Source of the DNA: Paraburkholderia podalyriae
GTDB taxonomy: Bacteria; Pseudomonadota; Gammaproteobacteria; Burkholderiales; Burkholderiaceae
NCBI RefSeq assembly: GCF_014397785.1
Contig: NZ_VZQQ01000055.1
Coordinates: 1 to 39,503 of the forward strand
Reading direction: 5' to 3'
Length of the DNA stretch: 39,503 bases
Part shown: positions 1 through 7,801 of the stretch, piece after piece
Layout: every line of letters begins with the position of its first letter
How positions within the stretch are numbered: position 1 is the stretch's first letter
Program-made: the position numbers and the translations under genes
The notes under the pieces: generated by a model
The model's database searches: none
Seen by the model: only the letters and a program-made list of their open reading frames with translations
What the model was told of the DNA's origin: nothing

Positions 1-464
1 TTGACGAACATCGGATCGCTGGAGAGCTTGAACGTTTCCTGCCGATGCGGCTGCAATCCAAAAGCACGCCAGATCCGCGTGACCGCCGTTTGCGACAATT
101 TCATCTCGCGAGCCATTGTGCGCGTGCTCCAGTGAGTCGTTCCGGGAGGCACGGACTCGAGCGTCTTCGCGATAACCGCATCGACGCGCGCGTCATCAAT
201 CGTCCTCGGCGCGCCGGGCCGAGGTGCATCGAGCAGTCCGTCCAGACGATGGATCACGAACCGCGCCCGCCACTTCGAAACCGTCTGCTGAGTGACCCGC
301 TGTTTCGCCGCAACTGCCCTGTTGTCCATGCCATCGGCACAGGCCAGCACGATGCGCGCCCGCAATGCCAGGGCCTGTGCGGTCTTGCGTCGCATCGTCA
401 GCGCTTGCAGTTCTTCGCGCTCCGATTCGCTCAGCACGAGTTCCCCTTTGGGCCGTCCGCTCAT
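1..464 (-). CDS. IS630-type transposase, N-terminal part (runs off the left edge)
   Basis: Reading leftward from an ATG at 464 gives an open frame that leaves the window without a stop (about 154 residues). It begins MSGRPKGELVLSESEREEL and contains a helix-turn-helix stretch (AVAAKQRVTQQTVSKWRARF, about residues 49-68). This is followed by GLLDAPRPGAPRTI and an HWSTRTMA segment, the usual layout of the DNA-binding half of IS630/Tc1-mariner transposases. The catalytic DDE part would lie outside the window, so intactness cannot be judged. It is transcribed away from the rest of the window. I could not fix the terminal inverted repeat; it should lie between 465 and about 540. Confidence 0.85.
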   Translation of the reverse strand, partial: MSGRPKGELVLSESEREELQALTMRRKTAQALALRARIVLACADGMDNRAVAAKQRVTQQTVSKWRARFVIHRLDGLLDAPRPGAPRTIDDARVDAVIAKTLESVPPGTTHWSTRTMAREMKLSQTAVTRIWRAFGLQPHRQETFKLSSDPMFV

Positions 465-537
465 CGTCGCCTCCTCGTATCAAGTGCCACACAGGACACT
501 TTAGTACGTGATCGGCATCATTCAATGAATTTTTAAC

Positions 538-975
538 TCAAGACACTAGCTTGACGTCCTCTTGCGTGATGGTGCTCGATCCATCACGCAAATACCTTAG
601 GGCTGCAAGATCGAGGATTCGCTTTAGCACGGCATCCGTCTCCCAAAGGAAATGATCCTGCAACGCGTGCGCGGTAAGCTCAGCGGTGTGGCGGGATACC
701 GAAAATCCATCGCCCGCCATCGCTCTTAGCTTCGTACGGACATAGGAAGCTAGCCAATTGTCGGGTTCGTCGACGCATCCCACCATGCAACGTCGGCAAT
801 GCAAGCCTCGCACTGCCCCCTTGATCTCTCTATCTTCTGTGGATTTGGCAATCGCGTATTTGACGGTGCATCGCCCTTCGTGTCGTCCATGCGCGCGCAT
901 CTCAAAAATGCATTCACAGTCAGTACACACGAGATTGCCGCCGCGCTTGCATCGAGGCGTTTCATCAAACGTCAT
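538..975 (-). CDS. Cysteine-rich protein of unknown function
   Basis: A 145-residue protein I do not recognise. I chose the ATG at 975 because an AGGAGA ribosome-binding site sits 7 bases upstream; the frame stays open to 1026, but a start there has no such site. The N-terminal half carries closely spaced cysteines (CTDCEC near residue 18; HCRRCMVGC near residue 61), which suggests a zinc-binding fold. The C-terminal half looks alpha-helical and ends RDGSSTITQEDVKLVS. It lies between an IS630 fragment and an IS110 stub, so it is probably mobile-element or prophage cargo. The reading frame and ribosome-binding site support a real gene; function is open. Confidence 0.55.
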   Translation of the reverse strand: MTFDETPRCKRGGNLVCTDCECIFEMRAHGRHEGRCTVKYAIAKSTEDREIKGAVRGLHCRRCMVGCVDEPDNWLASYVRTKLRAMAGDGFSVSRHTAELTAHALQDHFLWETDAVLKRILDLAALRYLRDGSSTITQEDVKLVS

Positions 976-1447
976 CTGAACTCTCCTGATTAACGAGGTT
1001 AGCGATCGCCTCTTTCCAGAGGACATTCGCTAACCAAGTATTTACACAAAATCGCAAAGTCAAGCCTGCGCCAGACAACGTCATCAGGGTGCATGGAAAA
1101 TAAAATTTAGAGGAGCCCGAATGAGCTCGACGCCAGCCAAGTGAACCGCCCACGGTTTGGTGGAAGCTCCAATTCTTGGGAATGATTCATCGGGTTCTGC
1201 CCGACACCGAAGGATGAAGCGAACGACCACTGCAGCCGGACCTGGGCAGGAATAAGAACACGAAGCAGCGGTCGCGAAGGTCGGCTCATTATCTGATGCA
1301 CTGAGCCTGCTTGAGAGTTTGACCTGCAACCCTGCGAGCACCCCGAATTGTGCCCGACGGTGGGTGTCGCCCTGCCGGAGCACGCTTACCAGAATCCAAT
1401 AAGGAGGGTTGTCGCCGCCGCCATTCTCGATCTTGCAGGAGGGCAGC
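976..1447. other. Noncoding stretch; right part is the IS110 leader
   Basis: No convincing gene lies here. The right-hand portion (about 1270-1447) directly precedes the IS110-family start codon at 1448 and is probably that element's noncoding left end. In characterised IS110 elements this is where the bridge RNA that pairs with donor and target DNA is encoded. I infer this from position only and have not folded it. An AGGAGGG-type ribosome-binding site stands just before the transposase start. The left part (976-1270) shows nothing I can name. Confidence 0.35.
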
Positions 1448-1636
1448 ATGCAAGTGCTCTATCCGCGCTGCGCCGGACTGGACATACATAAGGAGATCAT
1501 CGTCGCCTGCGTCCGTTTTATGTCTGCGTCAGAACATCATGAAGTGCAGAGCTTCTGCAGTACCACCAAGCGAGTGTTAGCGCTGTCGGACTGGCTGGTG
1601 CCGCGCGTCAAACAAGATGAGCGCCGGCCAACATAA
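1448..1636 (+). pseudogene. IS110-family transposase, N-terminal stub
   Basis: The ATG at 1448 follows a strong ribosome-binding site (GCAGGAGGGCAGC). The first ~50 residues match the start of IS110-family DEDD transposases: CAGLDIHKEIIVACVR, containing the first acidic catalytic residue, then STTKRVLALSDWL. After about 1597 the family pattern stops and the frame ends at 1636. A full protein would be over 300 residues, so more than four fifths is gone and it cannot be active. The break abuts a truncated gene on the other strand, so one deletion or rearrangement probably cut both. Confidence 0.75.
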
Positions 1637-2221
1637 TTTATATGAACGCCCCCGATGCTGGCACACGGGCTGATACTCGTAGAGCACCGATTCAGGAACA
1701 GCCCAGCCTTCCGCAAGTGCGTACGCGACGTGAACTTCATGCCGCCCGTTGCGATGCCGGGTGCGACCGTACTCAGGCCCCGCATAGCGAAACCCGAACC
1801 GGCACTGGCATTCACACTGCACCAGTTCGAAGAGGTCGAGACGGCCTCGCGCATCAGCCGCCGCCTCGACCTGCTCGGACGAGAAAATCAGGCGGGGTTT
1901 AGATGTGAGGTCGAACGCGTCATACAGCAGATTCCAGTGTGAACGTCGGATCTGCCATGCAGCCTGCAGAACGCCGTCTGGCCGGAAGTAGGCGCCGTCG
2001 ACCTCATCGATCAGGGAAAGGAAAACGTCGCGGGCAGTGCCAGGCCTGCGCACCGTGAGTGCTCCGTTGTGGCGGATCACCTGAACGGGCCGGCCGCCGT
2101 GCTGCAGCACGATCTCTGACGATTCAAGCTCAAGCAGGCGAGCGTCGGTTCTGAAGACTGCCAGTACTTCGAGCAGCGTACCGATGGAGGGGGAAAGACG
2201 AGCGAAGGAAAGTTGATACAC
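1577..2221 (-). CDS. Truncated protein of unknown function (prophage-like)
   Basis: I place the start at a GTG at 2221 because a GGAG motif lies 5 bases upstream; the frame extends to 2398 but those residues look noncoding. The first ~190 residues read like a real protein (LSPSIGTLLEVLAVFRTD; TARDVFLSLIDEVDGAYF; NLLYDAFDLTSKPRLIF). The last ~20 are translated from the antisense of the IS110 stub and are spurious, so the native C-terminus was lost when that junction formed near 1600-1640. I do not recognise the family. Its neighbours are small prophage-like genes in the same orientation. Confidence 0.35.
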   Translation of the reverse strand: MYQLSFARLSPSIGTLLEVLAVFRTDARLLELESSEIVLQHGGRPVQVIRHNGALTVRRPGTARDVFLSLIDEVDGAYFRPDGVLQAAWQIRRSHWNLLYDAFDLTSKPRLIFSSEQVEAAADARGRLDLFELVQCECQCRFGFRYAGPEYGRTRHRNGRHEVHVAYALAEGWAVPESVLYEYQPVCQHRGRSYKLCWPALILFDARHQPVRQR

Positions 2222-2324
2222 GATTGCTCCGGAACAGAAAAAACGGGCAATCGTTCCCTTGTCGGGCCGAGTGCCCGCAGAAGGGTTGAATGACGGTTGC
2301 GCCTTGCGACGCGAGAAAAAGGCG

Positions 2325-2834
2325 TTAAGCGACGTCGATCGCGTTGGCGATGAAGCGCGCGAGTTGCCATGCCCGATCTGCAACGAACACCTTGGCACGC
2401 AGAAGCGGCATCATGGCGAATCCGCGGCCGACAACGTCCGGCAATTCCGTGCGCGTTATCCAGTCGACGTGGACGATCTAGCCCTCGGATCTGCCAATGT
2501 CAACGTAGACAGCCACGCGATTCCAGACGCTGTGCGCGGGCCAGATCCGGTCCATGCGCGCGCCGCTGGTTGCCTCGTTGGGATCGCCGAGCGTGTTCGC
2601 AGCCACGAGCCACTCCGGCTCAAGCTCCGTCCCGCGCAACACCTTGCAGAGCAACGAACAGACTTGGCTGACGGTCTTGCCTTCGACGTCCAGCCGCTGA
2701 TGGCACGGCAACGCATCGGCGCGTGCGCCGGCGATCGCGGCAACGACGCCTCCGTTTCCGGTCGCCGAGGCAACGGCAACGGACTGCCGGTAGCCCACAG
2801 GCTTTACGGATGCATGGTTCATTTTTGATCTCAC
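2325..2834 (-). pseudogene. Amber-interrupted gene of unknown function
   Basis: From ATG at 2834 (or 2819) the frame runs about 118 codons to a TAG at 2478-2480. It then continues in the same frame for another ~50 protein-like codons (WITRTELPDVVGRGFAMM; RAWQLARFIANAIDVA) to a TAA at 2325. The composition on both sides of the TAG is similar, which suggests one gene of about 165-170 residues broken by a nonsense mutation. I do not recognise the product. Two terminators lie directly upstream, so it would need its own promoter; none is evident. Confidence 0.3.
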
Positions 2835-2862
2835 AAAAAGAAAAGCGCGCCCGAAGGCGCGC
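2835..2862 (-). terminator. Rho-independent terminator
   Basis: Read on the minus strand, a perfect 7-bp stem GCGCGCC/GGCGCGC (2845-2862) with a TTCG tetraloop is followed by TTTTCTTTTTG. It would end transcription of the small genes at 2945-3218. Confidence 0.8.
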
Positions 2863-2879
2863 TCAATGGTCGAAAAAGA

Positions 2880-2911
2880 CGAAAAAAAGCCGCTCCCCCG
2901 AAGGGTGCAGC
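2880..2911 (-). terminator. Second rho-independent terminator in tandem
   Basis: Read on the minus strand, an imperfect GC-rich stem (GCTGC-CCC / GGG-GCGGC) with a TTCG-type loop occupies 2889-2911 and is followed by a run of seven T. It lies about 30 bases before another terminator on the same strand. Confidence 0.6.
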
Positions 2912-2944
2912 CCTATACCTGCAATTCAGCGCAAGGCCAATTTT

Positions 2945-3061
2945 TCAGTCGCGTTTGCCCCACTCGCGTTCGCGATCGGCGCGCCGGCCATTTTCGCCCG
3001 TCCACATGAAAAAAGCTGCAATGGCCACGCCAACAACGAGAGTGATGATGTTTGCCACCAT
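2945..3061 (-). CDS. Tiny single-pass membrane protein
   Basis: A 38-residue ORF. The ATG at 3061 is preceded by AAAGGAGATTGAA, an excellent ribosome-binding site. Residues 4-20 (NIITLVVGVAIAAFFMW) form one hydrophobic segment and the rest is charged (RRADREREWGKRD), the layout of a small inner-membrane protein with a cytoplasmic tail. It starts one base after the stop of the next membrane ORF, so the two are probably co-translated, and two terminators follow it. Small membrane proteins like this occur in phage lysis or coat regions, but I cannot assign a family. Confidence 0.55.
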   Translation of the reverse strand: MVANIITLVVGVAIAAFFMWTGENGRRADREREWGKRD

Positions 3062-3062
3062 T

Positions 3063-3218
3063 TCAATCTCCTTTCATCGCCACCAGTCCACCGTACCACA
3101 ATAGTATCCCAAGTGCGCCCAGGCCTACTGCGCCCAGAATAGTCGGCATGTCGAGCGCAGCAGCAGCGTGGACGTATCCGACCGCACCGCCGATAGATGC
3201 CGCAGACAATGTATGCAT
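3063..3218 (-). CDS. Small hydrophobic protein
   Basis: A 51-residue ORF ending MKGD, with a glycine-rich hydrophobic C-terminal half (ILGAVGLGALGILLWYGG) that could span the membrane once. The ATG at 3218 has no good ribosome-binding site and the same frame stays open to 3389, so the start is uncertain; a frameshift may separate it from protein-like residues upstream. Its stop lies inside the ribosome-binding region of the 38-residue gene at 2945-3061, which suggests coupling. Probably a prophage remnant. Confidence 0.35.
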   Translation of the reverse strand: MHTLSAASIGGAVGYVHAAAALDMPTILGAVGLGALGILLWYGGLVAMKGD

Positions 3219-3906
3219 GTATCGGCCGTTCTGATGACGTTGGTCTTTTGATGGATACAAGACGGCACGAAGCACCTGTTCGAAGCCCTGTTGAAGCTCG
3301 ACCGGGACCTTGACCCTGTGGGTTCCGCCCGGATTAAAACGACCGGCAAGGCGACCCCTTGGAAATGAAGCTCGAACGCTGGTGAGCACTCGGTCTCTTC
3401 CATGACTTTCAGCAGCGATTCCAGGCGCGGCGGCAAGTTCACCTGCCCCGTTTCCGGGTCAGGTCACGCGTTCGGTGATCGTCGTGCCGCCCGTGTACTC
3501 GACCTTCACTTTTGCCAGCTTCGTCGCCGCCTCCAGAGGAGGTGTCCATGCCCCCAGCCAGACGAAGCCCGTCGAGGAACGACTGATACCCACGTGTCGT
3601 CTCGATCTGCACGAGCAGCGTTCAAGCTTCGTTCCGCCGGCGGCGATCCAGGAGCTACGTGATCTGACCCGTACACGCAGTTTTGACTTCGGGCCACGCG
3701 TCGCAGTATTCGATGAGTTTGGGCCGGATCATGCGTGCTCCCTGGCGTGTGGGTTCGGTGTGGGCCTCCGGGTATTGTGCACTTCGGGTGGCGGCTGCGG
3801 GCGACGAATTGGCATATGAAGCGGATCGGCTCACGGAGCCAGTGTTTGAGGCGGACCATCCTGAATCAGTCGTCATCTTCCGGACCGGTCTCCCTTCGTA
3901 GGCCAA
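3219..3906. other. Decayed coding debris, probably prophage-derived
   Basis: Minus-strand frames here contain short protein-like stretches that do not join into a gene. Examples are LPPRLESLLKVMEE near 3440, TGFVWLGAWTPPLEAA near 3550 (ending ITERVT at about 3460) and RPKLIEYCDAWPEVKT near 3725. They shift frame or hit stops between stretches, as expected of a degraded gene string. I cannot name a family. No plus-strand gene is convincing. Confidence 0.3.
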
Positions 3907-3951
3907 CGCCTTCAGATCATCAGCGGGCGTGCGTCACATATAAAAGACATG

Positions 3952-3987
3952 AAAAACGCGGCGCGGTAGGGCAACCGGCGCCGCGTT
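3952..3987 (-). terminator. Rho-independent terminator downstream of manB
   Basis: Read on the minus strand, a perfect 10-bp stem AACGCGGCGC/GCGCCGCGTT (3955-3964 with 3978-3987) and a 13-base loop are followed by TTTTTC. It is probably the native end of the whole left-arm capsule operon. In the current sequence the extended manB frame reads through it. Confidence 0.85.
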
Positions 3988-4048
3988 CGGTAGCGGCGGC
4001 GCTTCGAGCCGTCTTGACGAACTTCGAAGCGCGGCGCCGCATCAGCCG

Positions 4049-5230
4049 TCGGAACGGCGGTTTCGCATCGGCCTTCTCCGCCAGAATCACGCGGCGGAAG
4101 TCGTACTGGATGCGTTTGAGCGCCGCGTCGTTGTCGGCTTCGAAACGCATCACGACGACCGGCGTCGTATTCGACGAACGCGCGAGGCCGAAGCCGTCCG
4201 GATACTCGACGCGCAGACCGTCGATCTTCACGACGTTGTCCGCGCCGGTGAATTTCGCGTTCTGCTGCAAACGTGCGATCAACTCGAAGTTCTCGCCTTC
4301 TTCGAGCTTCACTTGCAGCTCGGGCGTGGAGTGCGAGTTCGGCAGCTTGCTCGGGTCCGCGACGCGTGTGAGGATTTCGAGCAGACGCGCACCGGTGTAC
4401 AGGCCGTCGTCGAACCCGTACCAGCGGTCCTTGAAGAACACGTCGCCGCTCATTTCACCGGCCAGCGGCGCGCCGGTTTCGCGGAGCTTCGCTTTCACCA
4501 GCGAGTGACCGGTCTTCCACATCAGCGGCTCGCCGCCCTTGTCTTTGACCCACTTCGCCAGATTGCGCGTGCACTTCACGTCGTAAATTATCTGCGCGCC
4601 CTTGTTGCGCGACAGCACTTCTTCGGCGAACAGCATCAACTGACGGTCCGGGTAGATGCTGTGGCCGTCTTTGGTGACGACGCCAAGGCGGTCGCCGTCG
4701 CCGTCGAACGCGAAGCCGGTTTCGGCATCCGTTTCCTTCAGCGCGCGAATCACGTCTTCGAGGATGTCGTACTCGGTGTAGCTGCCGCTGCTGTCGGCGA
4801 AGTTCTGGTCGACGATGCGCTGGTGCAGCGCGAGGATCTGCTCGCCGTAATTGGCCGCGCCGCGCCGCACCATCTTGAAGCCGTTGTAGTCCGGCGGATT
4901 GTGGCTGCTGGTCACGACGATGCACGAGTCCACGCGACGCTCGCCGCTCGCGAGCTTCAACGGTACGCTTGCCGCGAAGTAGCCGACCGGCGTGGGCACC
5001 ATGCCCACGTTGACGACGTCGACGCCGGCCGCACGCAGGCCGTCGGACAGCGCACCGATCAGCTACGGTCCGGACAGGCGTCCGTCGCGCGCGACCACGA
5101 CCGCGTCGCCGCCCTGCGCGCGCACTTCACTGCCGAATGCGCTACCGATGGAACGCGCGGCTTCGGCGTCGAGCGTCTTGCCGATTACGCCACGAATGTC
5201 ATACGCCTTGAAAATGGATTTGGAGATGAT
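4049..5230 (-). pseudogene. manB: Phosphomannomutase/phosphoglucomutase pseudogene (three lesions)
   Basis: The frame encodes an almost complete alpha-D-phosphohexomutase, which converts mannose-6-phosphate to mannose-1-phosphate for GDP-mannose synthesis. Hallmarks remain: SIFKAYDIRGVIGK, the phosphoserine loop TSSHNPPDYNGFK, the metal loop FDGDGDRLG and the sugar loop GEMSGDVFF. Three changes break it. The expected start before ISKSIFKAYD reads ATC (5228-5230) with an in-frame TGA just upstream. A TAG replaces a codon at 5063-5065 (after RDGRLSGP, where relatives typically have Glu). The expected stop after AKPPF reads CGA (4049-4051), adding about 43 residues. An internal start near 5008 would omit the first ~75 residues. 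Otherwise the frame is clean, so decay is recent or some changes are sequencing errors. It is the last gene of the operon, downstream of manC. Confidence 0.85.
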
Positions 5231-5530
5231 GTTGGCTCACTTGCGTGCAATGGAAAATCTTGAGCTGTGCACCGATGCCGGATCGCTTGAATCGCGCTGA
5301 AACGCACGCGGGGCAAACCTGAAGTAAGCCATGCCGGGAGTGATCCGCTCCCCGCTTCCTCACCACAATCGGCTGTCCTTTTTCAGCCGCGTTTTGCTTC
5401 GCTCGCTTTGATCAACTTGCGATGGGACTTTCACCGCAAGTGTTGACCCATGCTCGGCGCACATGAAAAAGGCCATCAGTCTTTCGACCGCTGGCCTCCG
5501 AGATGCGGCGGAGAGGTTAGATGTAGGGCG
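5231..5530. other. Spacer between manC and the manB pseudogene
   Basis: About 300 bases with no gene I can support. It holds the terminator at 5466-5496, so manB lay beyond a termination signal and may have depended on readthrough or its own promoter. I saw no clear promoter for manB here. Confidence 0.5.
5466..5496 (-). terminator. Terminator after manC
   Basis: Read on the minus strand, GGCCA-n3-GTC-GAAA-GAC-n3-TGGCC is followed by TTTTTC. It lies about 35 bases past the manC stop. Confidence 0.7.
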
Positions 5531-6961
5531 TCAAACCTTCGCCACGCGCCCGTACGTATCCTCGAACCGCACGATGTCATCCTCCCCGAGATAAGCGCCC
5601 GACTGAACCTCGATCAACTCGAGCGGAATCTTGCCGGGGTTCAACAGCCGGTGCGTGACGCCGAGCGGAATATAGGTCGACTGGTTCTCGGTCAGCATGA
5701 TTTCCTTGTCGCCGTTCGTCACGAGCGCGGTGCCCTTGACGACGATCCAGTGCTCGGCGCGATGATGATGCATCTGCAAACTCAACTGCGCGCCCGGATT
5801 GACGACGATGCGCTTCACCTGGAAGCGCTCGCCGCTATCGATGCCTTCATAAGAACCCCACGGCCGCACCACGCGACGATGCGTGACCGACTCGTGACGC
5901 CCCATCGCATTGAGTTGCGCGACGATCTTCTTCACGTCCTGCGCCTGGTCCCGATGCGCGACCAGCACCGCGTCCGCGGTCTCGACGATCACGACGTTCT
6001 CGAGCCCGATCGCCGCCACGAGCCGATGCTCGGCGCGAATGTACGAGTTGCTGACCGCGTCGGTCAGCACGTCGCCGATCAGCGCGTTGTTCTGCGCATC
6101 GCGCTCGGCGATGTCGGCGAGCGCGGTCCACGAACCGATGTCGTTCCAGCCAAGATCGGCGACCGCGACGACGGCCGCGCACTGGGTCTTCTCCATCACC
6201 GCGTGGTCGACGGAAAGGTTCGGGCACGCGGCGAACGCCTCGGCATCGAGGCGCACGAAATCGCAATCCTGCTGCGCGCTGTGCAACGACAGCTCGGCCT
6301 GACGCGCGATGTCCGGCTCGTAGCGGCGCAGTTCGTCCATATAGGTCGACGCCTTCAGCATGAACATGCCGCTATTCCAGTAGTAGCGGCCCTCATCGAT
6401 GAAGCGCTGAGCGGTCGCGGCATCGGGCTTCTCGACGAAAGAATCGACCGCGAACGTCTGCGTGCCTTCGATCAGCGCCGCGCCCGCGCGAATGTAACCG
6501 TAGCCGGTATGCGGCTCGGTCGGCGCAATGCCGAACGTGACCAGACGTCCGTCGTTCGCGATCTGTGCTGCCGCTTCGACCGCCTTGACGAAGGCGGCCT
6601 CGCCGGCGATCACGTGATCGGACGGCAGCACGAGCAGCAACGCGTCGGGCGTGTCGCGCATCGCGAGCAACGCCGCCACGGCGATGGCCGGTGCCGTATT
6701 GCGGCTCGCCGGTTCCAGCACGATGCGCGACGAACCCACGTCGACCTGACGCAGTTGCTCTGCGACCAGAAAACGCTGCTCGTTGTTCGTGACGACGATC
6801 GGCGCGGTGACACCATCGATGCCGCGCAGGCGCAACGCGGTTTGCTGGACCAGCGTGTGTTCGCCGGTCAGTGCCAGATACTGCTTCGGATAGCCGCCGC
6901 GCGACATCGGCCACAGTCGCGTGCCGCTGCCGCCGCAGAGAATTACGGGATGGATGTGCAT
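5531..6961 (-). CDS. manC: Mannose-1-phosphate guanylyltransferase / mannose-6-phosphate isomerase
   Basis: A full-length 476-residue bifunctional enzyme of the type-II GMP-PMI family. The N-terminal half makes GDP-mannose from mannose-1-phosphate and GTP; its signature GGSGTRLWPMSR is at residues 10-21, with FVEKPDAATA further on. The C-terminal cupin half isomerises fructose-6-phosphate to mannose-6-phosphate and carries the metal-site motif QMHHHRAEHW near residue 400. The ATG at 6961 gives the standard family start (MHIHPVILCGGSG). It lies 24 bases after the GNAT gene in the same operon. Its partner phosphomannomutase next door is a pseudogene, so GDP-mannose supply must use another mutase in the genome. 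It is cytoplasmic. Confidence 0.95.
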   Translation of the reverse strand: MHIHPVILCGGSGTRLWPMSRGGYPKQYLALTGEHTLVQQTALRLRGIDGVTAPIVVTNNEQRFLVAEQLRQVDVGSSRIVLEPASRNTAPAIAVAALLAMRDTPDALLLVLPSDHVIAGEAAFVKAVEAAAQIANDGRLVTFGIAPTEPHTGYGYIRAGAALIEGTQTFAVDSFVEKPDAATAQRFIDEGRYYWNSGMFMLKASTYMDELRRYEPDIARQAELSLHSAQQDCDFVRLDAEAFAACPNLSVDHAVMEKTQCAAVVAVADLGWNDIGSWTALADIAERDAQNNALIGDVLTDAVSNSYIRAEHRLVAAIGLENVVIVETADAVLVAHRDQAQDVKKIVAQLNAMGRHESVTHRRVVRPWGSYEGIDSGERFQVKRIVVNPGAQLSLQMHHHRAEHWIVVKGTALVTNGDKEIMLTENQSTYIPLGVTHRLLNPGKIPLELIEVQSGAYLGEDDIVRFEDTYGRVAKV

Positions 6962-6985
6962 GTTCAGGTCCTCGTTTGTGTCCTA

Positions 6986-7765
6986 TCAATCGACTGCATC
7001 GCGCGTTTGACGCGTGCTGTGCGTCGTATGTTTTTCGCCGTCGCTGCGACGCCTCTCATTTCTTCCCAACCACTGCATGCGCACCGACTCGAGCTGGCGC
7101 GGCAGACGCGCCGAAAGCGGCGCCCGGCGCGGCAATTCGACGAACCCAAGACGCCGGTACAGCGCGTATGCGCGCCTGTTGCTCACCAGCACGTCGAGCA
7201 CGAGCTGTTGCGGATCGTGTTCGCCATGCGCCGCGCGAGTCTGCGAATTCATCAACTCCCGCGCGCGCATCGCATCCGCAAAGAGCGTGCTGAATACACC
7301 CGCGCCACGCAGGCGTTCATGCGTCGCGCAATGCGCGATCAACCTCTGCGACGACTTCGGCGCAGGCAATTCGCTTTCGAGCACGAGGCCGCGCAACAGC
7401 ATGCGAACCGTACGACGCAGACCGAAGAACAGCAGCAGCATCAGCGCGACGTGCGGATCGTCGAACCATGTGTGTCGTCCGTCATGCAACGCGAGCACCG
7501 CGACCGGCCGATCGTCCTCGGTCACGGCCACACGGTGGCGTCGATACGAAAAGCGTCCGAGCTTCGATGCAAACGCAAACGCCAGAAACTCGATGCACGC
7601 ATCGGCCGGCTTGCCGAGAAAGAAGCCGAATTCGCGCACGCCCGATGCGAACACGAGCGGCGCGCACGCTTCGGCATCGTCTGCGCGCGCGGCACGACAG
7701 CGCAGCGCGACCGGTTCGGGTTCGCGATCGGGCGAATCCGCGCGCGCAAGATCTACGGCATACAT
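6986..7765 (-). CDS. GNAT-family N-acyltransferase
   Basis: A 259-residue protein with the GNAT acetyl-CoA fold. Motif A is seen as HCATHERLRGAGVFSTLF (about residue 150), and the C-terminal part has LVSNRRAYALYRRLGF, the usual final helix and strand. The N-terminal ~100 residues include REFGFFLGKPADACIEF and a hydrophobic stretch VALMLLLFFGL that may touch a membrane or lipid. It sits 36 bases after wcbT and 24 before manC in the lipid/polyketide operon. I infer that it acylates an amine made by the upstream oxoamine synthase, or an amino sugar; the sequence does not decide which. Confidence 0.75.
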   Translation of the reverse strand: MYAVDLARADSPDREPEPVALRCRAARADDAEACAPLVFASGVREFGFFLGKPADACIEFLAFAFASKLGRFSYRRHRVAVTEDDRPVAVLALHDGRHTWFDDPHVALMLLLFFGLRRTVRMLLRGLVLESELPAPKSSQRLIAHCATHERLRGAGVFSTLFADAMRARELMNSQTRAAHGEHDPQQLVLDVLVSNRRAYALYRRLGFVELPRRAPLSARLPRQLESVRMQWLGRNERRRSDGEKHTTHSTRQTRDAVD

Positions 7766-7801
7766 GACAGGTTGCCCCGTGTTTGATTCGTTGCGGTGTG
7801 A

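Noticed and set aside
3920..5008. Intact 362-residue phosphomannomutase starting at an internal ATG
   Set aside because: It would lack the first ~75 residues of the first domain, and its last ~43 residues come from reading through a lost stop and a terminator hairpin. A pseudogene fits better.
5450..7786. A 778-codon plus-strand open frame
   Set aside because: Antisense shadow of manC and the GNAT gene; Arg/His-rich with no recognisable motif.
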